NCBI RefSeq assembly: GCF_022179325.1
Contig: NZ_BPQQ01000016.1
Location: 62,001 to 126,000 of the forward strand
Length of the DNA: 64,000 nucleotides
Direction of reading: 5' to 3'
Origin: Methylobacterium isbiliense
GTDB lineage: Bacteria > Pseudomonadota > Alphaproteobacteria > Rhizobiales > Beijerinckiaceae
In this document: piece after piece, positions 50,702 through 63,610 of the stretch
Position numbering within the stretch: the stretch's first letter is position 1
How the letters are laid out: every line of letters starts with the position of its first letter
Notes under the pieces: generated by a model
What the model was told of the DNA's origin: nothing
Databases searched by the model: none
Seen by the model: only the letters and a program-made list of their open reading frames with translations
Program-made: the position numbers and the translations under genes

Positions 50702-51400
50702 TCAGCGCCGGGGCAGGCGCGCGTGGTCCTGCGGCTGCGCGTCCGGGCCGCGCAGGTACAGGGGCCGCGGCAGGGCATGGTCGGGATCGGCCACGAGGCC
50801 GAGCGAGGCCACCCAGGCGATCTCCGGCGCGGTGTGCCCCTCGGGCACCACCGCGCGGCCGCCCGCGGCATTCACGGCCGCCGCCACCGCGGGCGCCCCG
50901 GAGCCGGCGAGCGCCGCCGGGCCGGCCCCGACATGCTGCACCGCCTCGGCGAGCGGGATCAGGGCGGGCGGGACGACGATGCCGCCGTCCGGGCTGAGCG
51001 CCTGGAAGTAGACGTGGCCGTGCCGGGCGTCGATCGCGGCGCCGAGGAGGTAGCCCTGTCCGAGGAAATCCTCCGCCGAGGCGAGGAGAGGGGCGAGCAG
51101 CGCCGAGAGGGTGGTGACGCCGACCACCGGGACGCCGGCGGCGAGCCCGACGGCGCGCGCCGCCGCGAGGCCGACCCGCAGGCCGGTATAGCTGCCCGGC
51201 CCCACCGTGACGGCGACGCGGTCGATGGCGGAGAAGCCGCCCTCCACCCGGGCCACGACCCGCTCCACCAGGGGCAGCAGCGCCTCCGCATGGCCGCGCT
51301 GCAGCGCGAGACTCTCCTGCGCCAGCGGCTCGGCCGCCTCGTCGGAGGAGATGCAGGCCGCGCAGGATTCGAGCGCCGTGTCGATGGCCAGGATACGCAA
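50702..51400 (-). CDS. tsaB: tRNA threonylcarbamoyladenosine biosynthesis protein TsaB
   Basis: 232-aa ASKHA-fold partner of TsaD, needed for t6A37 in ANN-decoding tRNAs. Start LAIDTALESCAACISSDEAA, then QRGHAEALLPLVERV and the conserved VGPGSYTGLRVGLAAARAVG. The end of the protein is shorter than some orthologues but the conserved N-domain is complete. Followed at 18 bp by rimI. Confidence 0.93.
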   Translation of the reverse strand: MRILAIDTALESCAACISSDEAAEPLAQESLALQRGHAEALLPLVERVVARVEGGFSAIDRVAVTVGPGSYTGLRVGLAAARAVGLAAGVPVVGVTTLSALLAPLLASAEDFLGQGYLLGAAIDARHGHVYFQALSPDGGIVVPPALIPLAEAVQHVGAGPAALAGSGAPAVAAAVNAAGGRAVVPEGHTAPEIAWVASLGLVADPDHALPRPLYLRGPDAQPQDHARLPRR

Positions 51401-51529
51401 GGATCGTCGACTCCGCCCGCCGCACTGACGCGGCCGCGCCTGATCCGCGCGTCCGCCGCCGTCATCATAGCGCAGCGCGGCCGTTTCGTCAGCGCGGCGC
51501 CGGCGCCGGCACCGCGCCCGCGGGCGGCC

Positions 51530-52099
51530 TCAGACCGCCTGGACCTCGCGCACCTCCGGCAGGAAGTGGCGGAAGAGGTTCTGCACGCCCTGGCGCAGCG
51601 TCGCGGTGGAGGACGGGCAGCCGGAGCAGGCCCCCTTCATCTCCAGGTACACGACGCCCTCGCGGTAGCCGCGGAAGGTGATGTCGCCACCGTCGCCCGC
51701 GACGGCCGGACGCACGCGGGTCTCCAGCAGGTCCTTGATGGTCGCCACCGTGTCGGCGTCGCCCTCCTCGAAGAACTCCTCGGCGTCGCCCTCGGGGGCG
51801 GCCCCCTCGGCGAGCACCGGCGCGCCGGACATGAAGTGCTCCATGATGGCGCCGAGCACCGCGGGCTTCACCTGCGGCCATTCCGAGCCGTCGTCGGCCT
51901 TCGTCACCGAGATGAAGTCGTGGCCGAAATAGACGCCCGACACGCCCGGCACGTCGAACAGCGCCGCGGCCAGCGGCGAGCGGGCCGCCCCGTCGCGGCT
52001 GCGGGCCTCGAAGGTGCCCTCGGGCAGGACCACCTTGCCGGGAAGGAACTTCAGGGTGGCGGGATTCGGGGTGGCTTCGGTCTGGATGAACATCGGCAA
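51530..52099 (-). CDS. nfuA: NifU-family Fe-S carrier (NfuA-like)
   Basis: 189-aa protein with an N-terminal Nfu_N domain ([20 protein letters not shown]) and a C-terminal NifU-like domain with the cluster motif [19 protein letters not shown] (Cys158, Cys161). It would carry a [4Fe-4S] cluster to target enzymes. An acidic linker ([14 protein letters not shown]) joins the domains. It lies 130 bp before tsaB on the same strand. Confidence 0.92.
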   Translation of the reverse strand: MPMFIQTEATPNPATLKFLPGKVVLPEGTFEARSRDGAARSPLAAALFDVPGVSGVYFGHDFISVTKADDGSEWPQVKPAVLGAIMEHFMSGAPVLAEGAAPEGDAEEFFEEGDADTVATIKDLLETRVRPAVAGDGGDITFRGYREGVVYLEMKGACSGCPSSTATLRQGVQNLFRHFLPEVREVQAV

Positions 52100-52214
52100 T
52101 CCTTCGGGGTTCTCTGCGCCGGTTCAAGGCCGGCCGGGAACGGCGCGTCGCGCCCTGCGAGATGTGGACCCGCCGCGGCAAAACCGCAACGGCGCTGCGC
52201 CGGCCGCCCCGCGC

Positions 52215-52718
52215 TCAGCCGGCAAGCGCCGAGATCTCCGCCTCGCTCAAGGCCCCCGGCACGATCACGACCGGCACCGGGAAGGTGCCGGCCGCCCGCC
52301 CGGCGATGGAGGAGACCAGCGGGCCGGGCCCCTCCGTGCCGGCGGCGGCCGCGAGCACGAGGAAGCCGATATCCTCGTCGTCGCGAATCAGCCGCAGGAT
52401 CTCGTCGGCCCGTTCGCCTGTGCGCACCACGATCTCGGGATCGACCCCGGCCGCCTGCCGGGCCGCCGCCGCGAGCTGCTCCAGCCGCTCGCGCACCTCG
52501 GCCTCGGCCTCCGCCCGCATCGCCTCGCCCACGCCGAGCCATTCGAGGGTCTCGGGCGGCTCGGCGACCGCGAGCATCACCACGCGGGCAGTCAGGCGGG
52601 CGGCGCGGCGGACCGCGAAATGCACCGCGCGGTCGCATTCGGGCGTCTCGTCGACCAGCACCATGAACTTGAGCCGGTGCCCCGGCTCGAAGGACCGGCG
52701 CCGCTTCATCTCGGTCAT
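52215..52718 (-). CDS. Universal stress protein family protein
   Basis: 167-aa Usp-fold protein. [20 protein letters not shown] is the first strand and nucleotide-site Asp; [12 protein letters not shown] and a long helix ([20 protein letters not shown]) follow; the end [10 protein letters not shown] matches the last strand. The usual ATP-binding G-2x-G-9x-G(S/T) motif is only partly seen ([19 protein letters not shown]), so nucleotide binding is uncertain. Divergent from rplS. Confidence 0.82.
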   Translation of the reverse strand: MTEMKRRRSFEPGHRLKFMVLVDETPECDRAVHFAVRRAARLTARVVMLAVAEPPETLEWLGVGEAMRAEAEAEVRERLEQLAAAARQAAGVDPEIVVRTGERADEILRLIRDDEDIGFLVLAAAAGTEGPGPLVSSIAGRAAGTFPVPVVIVPGALSEAEISALAG

Positions 52719-52907
52719 GACAGGACGGGCTCCGCCGGCCGCGATGCTGCCCGACGCACCCCCCGGCCGGCAAGGCCCACCGAACCGCCACCCGGGCATC
52801 GACAAGTCACGGCCCATCCTGTAGAGACCCGGCCAACTCACAACAGGACGCCGAAATCCTGTGCCGGGCCGCATCCCGCGGCGAGGCGCGACGGCCGGAG
52901 CACGACC

Positions 52908-53303
52908 ATGAACATCATCCAGCAGCTCGAGCAGGAGCAGATCGCCGCGCTCAACAAGACCATCCCGGACTTCGAGCCCGGCGACACGGTCGTGGTGAAC
53001 GTGAAGGTGAAGGAAGGCGAGCGCACCCGCGTGCAGGCCTACGAGGGCGTCTGCATCGCCCGCGCCGGCAGCGGCCTCAACGAGAACTTCACCGTCCGCA
53101 AGATCTCGTACGGCGAGGGCGTCGAGCGCGTCTTCCCGATCTATTCGCCGCTGGTGGATTCCATCAAGGTGACCCGCCGCGGCAAGGTCCGCCGGGCCAA
53201 GCTCTATTACCTGCGCGACCGCCGCGGCAAGTCGGCCCGCATCGCCGAGCGCGCCGAGCGCGGGGGCGACAAGTCCAAGGCCACCCCGGCCGCCGCTGAG
53301 TAA
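52908..53303 (+). CDS. rplS: 50S ribosomal protein L19
   Basis: 131-aa L19, at the 30S-50S interface. [60 protein letters not shown] and the C-terminal [20 protein letters not shown] are diagnostic. A basic tail with Ala/Pro end follows. The usual rpsP-rimM-trmD genes are not upstream within the window; instead a divergent usp gene is there. Confidence 0.97.
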   Translation: MNIIQQLEQEQIAALNKTIPDFEPGDTVVVNVKVKEGERTRVQAYEGVCIARAGSGLNENFTVRKISYGEGVERVFPIYSPLVDSIKVTRRGKVRRAKLYYLRDRRGKSARIAERAERGGDKSKATPAAAE

Positions 53304-53312
53304 GGCTTTTTC

Positions 53313-53333
53313 GGAGCGCCGAGGCGGCGCTCC
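53313..53333 (+). terminator. Hairpin after rplS
   Basis: GGAGCGCC, a 5-base loop, GGCGCTCC, ten bases after the rplS stop; a CTTTTT run lies before rather than after the stem. Probable transcription end for rplS. Confidence 0.45.
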
Positions 53334-53501
53334 CCTCCTCCCGGGCGGCGTGCCGCGACGGCGCGAAGCGGCCCGGGATCCTGCCACGCATCAAAGCCGC
53401 GAACCGGCTCCGTCCGTCAGCCTCGTCGCTGAACCCGGAGACCTCGCGGCTTCTGTCGTTGAGGGCCGAATCGTCCGTCGACGCGCGTCCGGGACGGGGC
53501 G

Positions 53502-54005
53502 TCAGTCGAGCCCCAGGCCCCGCCGCAGCCACCACGCGTAATGCTCGGTGAGGGACACGAGCCGGCGTCGCTCGGAGGCCGGGTCGTACCATGCGCCCCC
53601 GGAACTCGCCGGATTGGCCGAGAGCTGGGGATGGCGCGCCAGGACCTCGCCGCGCCGCCCGACCACCAGGGCCTCGCCGTCGAGGTAATCGGAGTTCATG
53701 GCGCCGCCGCGGCCGAATCGGCTCTCGCTGCCCGCATAGGCGTTGAGCGAGACCCCGGTCACGCGCACCACCAGGGCCGGCCCCGGGCCGCCGACGCGGC
53801 CCGCGAAGGTGCGTGCCAGCGCCGCCTGGAGGTCGTCCTGCACCGCCGTCGCGAAGGGGCCGAGCCCGCGGGCGCGCAGAGGCCCGACATCCACCCGGAT
53901 GGCCGAGAAGCGGGTGTCGGGCGGAAGCGGATCGGCGCCCGCCGCGGTCGCGGCGAGCCCGAGCCAGGCGGCCGCGAGGAGGCGGCGCAGCGGGAAGGCG
54001 CACAT
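53502..54005 (-). CDS. Hypothetical secreted protein
   Basis: 167-aa protein with a signal peptide (LRRLLAAAWLGLAATAAGAD). Mature part: TRFSAIRVDVGPLRARGLGP, VQDDLQAALARTFAGRVGGP, ALVVRVTGVSLNAYAGSESR, then a Trp/Tyr-rich end (TEHYAWWLRRGLGLD). The alternating pattern suggests a periplasmic or outer-membrane-linked alpha/beta fold. No family name can be given safely. It follows greA on the same strand by ten bases. Confidence 0.7.
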   Translation of the reverse strand: MCAFPLRRLLAAAWLGLAATAAGADPLPPDTRFSAIRVDVGPLRARGLGPFATAVQDDLQAALARTFAGRVGGPGPALVVRVTGVSLNAYAGSESRFGRGGAMNSDYLDGEALVVGRRGEVLARHPQLSANPASSGGAWYDPASERRRLVSLTEHYAWWLRRGLGLD

Positions 54006-54015
54006 GCCGCCGCGC

Positions 54016-54492
54016 TCAGGTCGCGAAACGGATGCCGACGATCTCGTAGGACTTGCCGCCGCCCGGCGTCGAGACCTCGACCGTGTCGCCGACGCCCTTG
54101 CCGATCAGCGCGCGCGCCACCGGCGAGGTGATCGACACGCGACCGGAGCGCACGTCCGCCTCCGGCTCGCCGACGATCTGGTAGGTCTTCTCCTCCTCGG
54201 TGTCCTCGTCGACGAGCTGCACCGTGGCGCCGAACTTGACCTTGTTGCCCGAGAGCTTGGTGACGTCGATGATCTCGGCGCGGGAGATCAGGCTCTCCAG
54301 TTCGAGCACGCGGCCCTCGTTGAGCGACTGGGCCTCCTTGGCGGCGTGGTACTCGGCATTCTCCGAGAGGTCGCCGAGCGCGCGCGCTTCCGAGATCGCC
54401 TGGATGATCCGCGGGCGCTCCACCTGCTGGCGATGCTTCAGCTCTTCCTCCAGAGCCGCAAATCCCCGGATCGTGATCGGAACCTTGTCCAT
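54016..54492 (-). CDS. greA: Transcription elongation factor GreA
   Basis: 158-aa factor that stimulates transcript cleavage in backtracked RNA polymerase. The N-terminal coiled coil carries the acidic tip [16 protein letters not shown], and the C-terminal FKBP-like domain has [42 protein letters not shown] 54492 begins the conserved [10 protein letters not shown]. It follows carB on the same strand, a usual alphaproteobacterial order; a small GC hairpin at 54569-54584 separates them. Confidence 0.96.
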   Translation of the reverse strand: MDKVPITIRGFAALEEELKHRQQVERPRIIQAISEARALGDLSENAEYHAAKEAQSLNEGRVLELESLISRAEIIDVTKLSGNKVKFGATVQLVDEDTEEEKTYQIVGEPEADVRSGRVSITSPVARALIGKGVGDTVEVSTPGGGKSYEIVGIRFAT

Positions 54493-54608
54493 CGTTCTCG
54501 TCTCACACCACAAGCAATCGGCCCGACGAGACGCGTCGCCGCGTCCCGAACGGGCCTGTCCCAATACCACTCGCGCAGGCGCGAGAACTTCGGCGCGCGG
54601 CCCGCGCC

Positions 54609-58082
<3,474 letters not shown>

Positions 58083-58247
58083 CGGACGCGTCAGACTCTT
58101 GCGGCGCGCATCCGGCCTTCACCGCGCCGGGCGGCCCGGGGACGGGCGCGGGCGGGGCAGGCCGGGCGCGGGGGGATGGTCGTGCGGCGCCTTTAACACG
58201 CCCCCCGAGATGAATGAAAGGCCGCGCGACCATCGCGCGGATCAGGC

Positions 58248-59021
58248 TTGACGGCAGCGCGCGACTGGACCCTCGTCACCGGCGCATCGAGCGGGATCGG
58301 CGCGGACCTCGCCCGGGCCTTCGCCGCCCGCGGCCACGCGCTGGTGCTCACCGCCCGCCGGGCGGACCGCCTGGAGGCCCTGGCTGAGAGCTTGCGCGCG
58401 CAGGTGCCGGTCGCCGTCCTGCCGGCCGACCTCGCCGATCCGGCCGCGCCGGGCCATCTCCTGGCCGCACTCGCCGAGCGCGGCATCGCGCTCCACACCC
58501 TCGTCAACAATGCGGGCTTCGGCCTGCGCGGGCGCTTCACGGCCCAGCCCTGCGCCGAGATCGCCGAAATGGTGGCCGTCAACGTCGCGGCCCCCACCGC
58601 GCTCGCCCGCCTCGTCCTGCCCGACCTGATCGCGCGCGGGCGCGGCGGCATCCTCAACGTCGCCTCGGTGGTGGGCTACCTGCCCGGACCCAACATGGCC
58701 GCCTACTACGCCACCAAGGCCTACCTGCTCTCGCTCTCGGAGGCGCTGTACGAGGAGGCGCGGCCCCACGGCGTCACGGTGACGGCGCTGTGCCCGGGGG
58801 CGACCGCCACCGAGTTCTCGCAGCGGGCCGACCGGCATGGCGCGAAGCGCTTCGAGGGCACCGTCATGAGCGCGCAGGCCGTCGCGCAGGCGGGCCTCGC
58901 CGGCTACCTGCGGGGCGACGCGGTGGTGGTGCCGGGCGCGGCGAATCGTCTGGCGGTGCTGGGGGCGCGGCTCGCCCCCCGCTGGCTCAGCCGCAAGGCC
59001 GCCGCCCGCCTGCAGGAATGA
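58248..59021 (+). CDS. Short-chain dehydrogenase/reductase
   Basis: 257-aa SDR enzyme. The NAD(P) motif TGASSGIG is at residues 11-18, NNAG at about 88, catalytic Ser in NVASVVGYLPG and YxxxK in YYATKAY. R at position 38-39 (TARRADR) suggests NADP(H). Only a TTG is available as start in this frame close to the conserved N-terminus. Divergent from carB. Substrate unknown. Confidence 0.87.
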   Translation: MTAARDWTLVTGASSGIGADLARAFAARGHALVLTARRADRLEALAESLRAQVPVAVLPADLADPAAPGHLLAALAERGIALHTLVNNAGFGLRGRFTAQPCAEIAEMVAVNVAAPTALARLVLPDLIARGRGGILNVASVVGYLPGPNMAAYYATKAYLLSLSEALYEEARPHGVTVTALCPGATATEFSQRADRHGAKRFEGTVMSAQAVAQAGLAGYLRGDAVVVPGAANRLAVLGARLAPRWLSRKAAARLQE

Positions 59022-59091
59022 GCCGGGGTCATCTTCGGTTCAGTCCCATGCGCTAGACAGGGAGCAGGGTGGGGAAGGCCCGCGGCGTCGG

Positions 59092-59535
59092 ATGGATCAG
59101 GGCGTGACGGATCGGACGATCGGACTTGCGGCCCGGAGCAGGCATCCCCTCGTGGCGCTGGCCGGGCAATTCACGGCCTATCTCGGCGTCGGCCTCGTGG
59201 CGATGGTGGCCCATTACGGCACGCTGGTCGCGCTGGTGGAGGTCGGCCGCCTCGACCCGGTCGCGGCCTCGGTGATCGGCTACGCCTGCGGCGGCGTCGT
59301 GTCCTACACGCTCAACCGCCGCCACACCTTCGCCAGCGACCGCCCGCACGCGCAGGCCGTGTGGCGCTTTGCCCTGGTGGCCGGGCTCGGCCTCGTTCTG
59401 ACCGGCCTGCTGATGGCCCTGCTGACGCGCGGGCTCGGGCTGCCCTACCTCGCCGCCCAGGTGCTCACCACCGGGATCGTGCTGTTCTGGAACTTTTCCG
59501 GCAACCGGATCTGGACCTTCGCGGTGCGCCGGTAG
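59092..59535 (+). CDS. GtrA-family membrane protein
   Basis: 147-aa protein with four hydrophobic helices. FTAYLGVGLVAMVAHYGTLV, GYACGGVVSYTLNRRHTFAS and the last helix ending in LFWNFSGNRIWTF are the GtrA pattern. Family members help flip or transfer lipid-linked sugars for cell-surface polysaccharides. No glycosyltransferase gene is next to it. Confidence 0.85.
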   Translation: MDQGVTDRTIGLAARSRHPLVALAGQFTAYLGVGLVAMVAHYGTLVALVEVGRLDPVAASVIGYACGGVVSYTLNRRHTFASDRPHAQAVWRFALVAGLGLVLTGLLMALLTRGLGLPYLAAQVLTTGIVLFWNFSGNRIWTFAVRR

Positions 59536-59551
59536 GACGCGTCGCGAAGGT

Positions 59552-59575
59552 CCCCTCTCCCACACGGAAGAGGGG
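59552..59575. repeat. Palindromic intergenic repeat, degenerate copy
   Basis: CCCCTCTCCC-ACAC-GGAAGAGGGG, 17 bases after the GtrA gene stop. Related to the perfect hairpins at 12142-12165 and 12281-12304, with mismatches near the loop. Confidence 0.45.
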
Positions 59576-59641
59576 ATTCGGCGCTGCATCCTTCGGCCCG
59601 CCCGGCGCGACGGGCCCCGGGCCATTGCAGGGCCGGCAGCC

Positions 59642-59881
59642 TCAGCGCGGCCGGCCGATGATGGCAGGCGGCGGGGGCGTCGGCGCCATCGTCTCGCTGC
59701 GGCGGATCTCGCCGCGGATCTGGTTGGTGTCGAACCGGTTCTGCTGCTGGATGCTGCGCATCTGGTTCTGTTGCGTCATCGTGTCGTTGAGGCGGTCGAC
59801 CCGGCGCTCGGCGCGGGTCTGGGCCAGGGCCGGTCCGGCCGCCAGGAGGGCCGCCAGGATCAGGAACGGTCGGGCACGCAT
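59642..59881 (-). CDS. Small secreted Gln/Asn-rich protein
   Basis: 79-aa protein with a clear signal peptide (FLILAALLAAGPALAQ, cut after Ala-Leu-Ala). The mature part is about 58 residues: RAERRVDRLNDTMTQQNQMR, SIQQQNRFDTNQIRGEIRRS, then a proline-rich end (APTPPPPAI). Probably periplasmic and mostly helical or disordered. No family recognised. Convergent with the GtrA gene. Confidence 0.65.
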   Translation of the reverse strand: MRARPFLILAALLAAGPALAQTRAERRVDRLNDTMTQQNQMRSIQQQNRFDTNQIRGEIRRSETMAPTPPPPAIIGRPR

Positions 59882-60029
59882 GGGAACTCCGTCTCGGACT
59901 CGCTAGCCGTGATGAGATGGGGACGCGCCGGGAAGCCGGAAGGTTCCGCTTCGCCCGCACCGCCGCGTTGCACGATCGCGCGAGGGCCAACCCTCGACGC
60001 CGTTCGCGTTTTGGTCCAGTGAAGACCGC

Positions 60030-62396
60030 ATGAGTCGCGATGCCGCCGGGGCCGAGGCGCCCTCCTCCACCTCCATCGCCGCCCGTGCCCGCGCCGCCGT
60101 GGTGCCGCAGGCCGCCGGCTATCTCGACGGGCTCAACCCCGAGCAGCGCCGGGCCGTCGAGGCCACGGAGGGGCCGGTGCTGGTGCTCGCCGGGGCCGGG
60201 ACCGGCAAGACCCGGGTGCTCACCACCCGCATCGCCCATCTCATCGCCATCGGCCGCGCCCGCCCCTTCGACATCCTGGCCGTGACCTTCACCAACAAGG
60301 CCGCGCGCGAGATGAAGGAGCGCATCGGCGCCCTGATCGGCCCGGCCGGCGAGGGCATGCCCTGGCTCGGCACCTTCCACGCCATCGGCACCAAGATCCT
60401 GCGCCGCCATGCCGAGCTGGTGGGGCTCAGATCCGACTTCACGATCCTGGGCACCGACGACCAGCTGCGCCTGCTCAAGCAGGTGATCGAGGCGGCCAAC
60501 ATCGACGAGAAGCGCTGGCCGGCCCGGGGTCTCGCCCAGGCGATCGACGGCTGGAAGAACCGCGGGCTCGCGCCCGAGCAGGTGCCGGCCGGCGAGGCCG
60601 GAGCTTTCGGCTTCGGCAAGGGCGGGCCGCTCTACGCCGCCTACCAGGAGCGGCTGCGCACCCTCAACGCGGTGGATTTCGGCGACCTGCTGCTCCTGTG
60701 CCTGAAGCTGTGGCGCGACCATCCGGACGTGCTGGCGAGCTACCAGGACCGCTTCCGCTACATCCTGGTGGACGAGTACCAGGACACCAACGTCGCCCAG
60801 TACCTCTGGCTGCGGCTGCTGGCGCAGGGGCGGCGCAACGTCTGCTGCGTGGGCGACGACGACCAGTCGATCTACGGCTGGCGCGGCGCCGAGGTCGACA
60901 ACATCCTGCGCTTCGAGCACGACTTCCCGGGCGCCGTGGTGGTGCGGCTGGAGCGCAACTACCGCTCCACGGGCCACATCCTGGCCGCCGCCTCGACCCT
61001 GATCGCCCGCAACGAGGGCCGGCTCGGCAAGACCCTGCACACCGAGGCTGCGGCGGGCGAGCGCGTCACCGTGATGGGCGCGTGGGATTCGGAGGAGGAG
61101 GCGCGCCTGCTCTGCGAATCGATCGAGAGCATGCAGGCCAGGGGCGAGCCGCTGTCGCAGGTCGCCGTGCTGGTCCGCATCTCGGCCCAGATGCGCGAGA
61201 TCGAGGACCGCCTGGTGCAGCTCGGCCTGCCCTACCGGGTGATCGGCGGCCCGCGCTTCTACGAGCGGGCCGAGATCCGCGACGCCCTGGCCTATCTGCG
61301 GCTGACCGCCAACCCGGCCGACGACCTCGCCTTCGAGCGCATCATCAACACGCCCAAGCGCGGCCTGGGGGACGCCACGCTCCAGGCCCTGCACGGGCAT
61401 GCGCGCCGCCAGTCGGTGCCGCTGCTCCAGGCCGCCCGCCTCATCGTCGAGACCGAGGAGCTGAAGCCCAAGCCCCGCTCGACCCTGCGCGCCCTCGGGC
61501 AGTGCTTCGGCCGCTGGGCGAAGCTCCTGGAGGCCCAGCCCCATGCCGAGGTGGCACAGACCATCCTAGAGGAATCCGGCTACACCGAGATGTGGCAGAA
61601 GGAACGCACCGCCGACGCGGCGGGCCGCCTGGAGAACCTCAAGGAGCTGGTGCGCTCGCTGGAGGAATTCCCGGACCTGCCGGCCTTCCTCGAACACATC
61701 TCCCTGGTGATGGACGCCAGCGAGGCCGAAGGGGGCGAGCGCGTCAGCCTGATGACGCTCCACGCCGCCAAGGGGCTCGAGTTCGACACCGTCTTTCTTC
61801 CGGGCTGGGAGGACGGGTTGTTTCCCAACCAGCGCGCCATCGACGAGAGCGGCCGGGCCGGGCTGGAGGAGGAGCGGCGCCTCGCCCATGTGGGCATCAC
61901 CCGTGCCCGCAAACGCGCCAAGATCTCGTTCGCGGTCAATCGGCGCATCCACGGGCTGTGGTCGTCCACCATCCCGAGCCGGTTCATCGACGAGCTGCCG
62001 GAGAGCAGCGTCGAGGTGATCGAGGCGCCCGCGAATTTTTCCTATGGCCCCTCGCGCTTCGACCGGCAGCCGACGCCGTTCGGCTCGTCCTACGGCACGC
62101 CCGGCTGGCAGCGCGCACAGGCCAACACGGCCGGCCAAGACCGCTTCGGCGGACAAGACCGCTTCGGCGGCCAGGACCGGTTCGGCGGCGGACGCCGCGG
62201 CGGGCCGCAGCAGATCGAAGGCACGCTCGTGGCGAAATCCACCGGCTCACCCTCGTCCTTCGCCGTTGGCGCCCGGATCTTCCACACCAAATTCGGGCCG
62301 GGCTCTGTGGCGGCCGTCGACGGCAACAAGCTCACCGTTGACTTCGACAAGGCCGGCCGGAAGATGGTCCTCGACAGCTTCGTCCAGCCGGCCTGA
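60030..62396 (+). CDS. uvrD: ATP-dependent DNA helicase UvrD/PcrA
   Basis: 788-aa superfamily 1 helicase acting in nucleotide-excision and mismatch repair and in removing recombinase from DNA. Walker A is AGAGTGKT (about 54-61), motif II DEYQDTN, motif III GDDDQSIYGWRGA, motif IV RLERNYRSTGHI, motif V VSLMTLHAAKGLEFD, motif VI EEERRLAHVGITRARKR. The C-terminal linker has three tandem QDRFGG repeats from residue 703 (62136-62189), followed by GGRRGGP, then a Tudor-like end (AVGARIFHTKFGPGSVAAVD, GNKLTVDFDKAGRKMVLDSF). ATG 60030 is the first start in the frame. Confidence 0.95.
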   Translation: MSRDAAGAEAPSSTSIAARARAAVVPQAAGYLDGLNPEQRRAVEATEGPVLVLAGAGTGKTRVLTTRIAHLIAIGRARPFDILAVTFTNKAAREMKERIGALIGPAGEGMPWLGTFHAIGTKILRRHAELVGLRSDFTILGTDDQLRLLKQVIEAANIDEKRWPARGLAQAIDGWKNRGLAPEQVPAGEAGAFGFGKGGPLYAAYQERLRTLNAVDFGDLLLLCLKLWRDHPDVLASYQDRFRYILVDEYQDTNVAQYLWLRLLAQGRRNVCCVGDDDQSIYGWRGAEVDNILRFEHDFPGAVVVRLERNYRSTGHILAAASTLIARNEGRLGKTLHTEAAAGERVTVMGAWDSEEEARLLCESIESMQARGEPLSQVAVLVRISAQMREIEDRLVQLGLPYRVIGGPRFYERAEIRDALAYLRLTANPADDLAFERIINTPKRGLGDATLQALHGHARRQSVPLLQAARLIVETEELKPKPRSTLRALGQCFGRWAKLLEAQPHAEVAQTILEESGYTEMWQKERTADAAGRLENLKELVRSLEEFPDLPAFLEHISLVMDASEAEGGERVSLMTLHAAKGLEFDTVFLPGWEDGLFPNQRAIDESGRAGLEEERRLAHVGITRARKRAKISFAVNRRIHGLWSSTIPSRFIDELPESSVEVIEAPANFSYGPSRFDRQPTPFGSSYGTPGWQRAQANTAGQDRFGGQDRFGGQDRFGGGRRGGPQQIEGTLVAKSTGSPSSFAVGARIFHTKFGPGSVAAVDGNKLTVDFDKAGRKMVLDSFVQPA

Positions 62397-62439
62397 GCCG
62401 GTCCGAACAACACTCGGGAGGGGCGGATCGTCTGTCGTC

Positions 62440-62456
62440 CCGCCCTGCGCGGGCGG
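62440..62456 (+). terminator. Short GC hairpin after uvrD
   Basis: CCGCCC-TGCGC-GGGCGG, 44 bases after the stop. No T-run. Likely end of the uvrD transcript. Confidence 0.35.
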
Positions 62457-62800
62457 AGGAACACGTGGCGGCGGCCCTGGACGGACCCCGGATCACCTCA
62501 GATCCCCTCTCCCGCGGCCGAGACCTCCGTTCCTGTGTGGTTCCCGCCACAGATCACCGACATCACCGTGAGAAACGGGGTTTTTTGCACTGCAACGCGG
62601 CGCGGGAATTGCTGGTTGAGCCTGCGGGTCATACCCTAGCGGCAGACGCGAAGCGGACTTGTCCACCGCCTGCGTCGATCGGACGTGGAACCCGTCCGGC
62701 CCCGCGGACTTTGAGTCGCTGACATCGCACGAAGGAGATCGAGGGACACGAGAGGGCACACGATACAGCGGCACCGCAAGTCCAGTGGGAGTGTTGATCT
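62457..62800. other. Intergenic leader upstream of second PhoH gene
   Basis: 344 bp without a supported gene. It holds a half-copy of the CCCCTCTCCC repeat motif (from about 62505), an AT-rich patch (GGTTTTTTGCACTG, near 62580) and, nearer the gene, no obvious hairpin. A long 5' leader of the PhoH gene is possible. Confidence 0.35.
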
Positions 62801-63517
62801 ATGAAGAGACGACGCGCACGACTTGAACTGGTTGAAGACCGCCCGATCCGGGTGCACCGCACCCGCTTCGAGGAGGAACGTAATCCGCCGCCGATCCAAC
62901 CCATGACGGCCCGTCAGGCCGAATATCTCGAAGCCCTCGGTTCCCACGCGCAAGTCATCGTCCTCGGCCCCGCCGGCACCGGCAAGACCTACATCGCCGG
63001 AACCCGCGCCGCCGACCTCCTGCGCCAGCGCCGCATCGCCAAGGTGGTGATCACCCGGCCCAACGTGCCCTCCGGTCGCTCGCTCGGCTACTTCCCCGGC
63101 ACCCTCGAAGAGAAGATCGCCCCCTGGGTTGCTCCCCTCACGGAGGCGATGAAGGAGCGGATGGGCGCGGGCGCCTTCGACATCGCCCTCAAGACCGGCG
63201 ACATCGAGATCGTGCCCTTCGAGGTCATGCGCGGCCGTACCTTCAAGAACTGCCTCGTGATCCTCGACGAGGCCCAGAACACCACCCCGGCCGAGATCAA
63301 GATGTTCCTGACCCGCATCGGCGACGATTGCCAGGTCATCATCAACGGCGACGTCTCTCAGACCGACCTGCGCGAGACCTCGGGCCTGCGTACCGTGATC
63401 CACTTGGTCAAGAGCCGGCTGATGCCGATCCCGATCGTGGAATTCGGGCTGGAGGACATCGTGCGCTCCGGCATCTGCGCCGAGTGGGTGCGCGCCTTCG
63501 AGGAGGCGCGCCTGTAA
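62801..63517 (+). CDS. PhoH family protein (short, second paralogue)
   Basis: 238-aa P-loop ATPase. Walker A GPAGTGKT at about 56-63, ITRPNVPSGRSLGYFPGTLE, FEVMRGRTFKNCLVILDEAQ (Walker B), MFLTRIGDDCQVIINGDVSQ, TDLRETSGL. The N-terminal KH-like domain of the YbeZ paralogue (46805-47926) is missing and replaced by a short basic start (MKRRRARLEL). The role of such short PhoH proteins is not established; RNA helicase or RNase-associated activity has been proposed for the family. Confidence 0.87.
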   Translation: MKRRRARLELVEDRPIRVHRTRFEEERNPPPIQPMTARQAEYLEALGSHAQVIVLGPAGTGKTYIAGTRAADLLRQRRIAKVVITRPNVPSGRSLGYFPGTLEEKIAPWVAPLTEAMKERMGAGAFDIALKTGDIEIVPFEVMRGRTFKNCLVILDEAQNTTPAEIKMFLTRIGDDCQVIINGDVSQTDLRETSGLRTVIHLVKSRLMPIPIVEFGLEDIVRSGICAEWVRAFEEARL

Positions 63518-63610
63518 GGGCATGCCCTCTGCGCGCAGTCCGGCGCGGCTCCCGCGCCGGTCCGGCCGTCCGCGCTGTGGTTGTGTCGATGAACCCGCGG
63601 TGCCGGGCCT

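Noticed and set aside
62136-62189. CRISPR-like or satellite repeat
   Set aside because: Three in-frame 18-bp units without spacers, inside a coding gene; a protein repeat.
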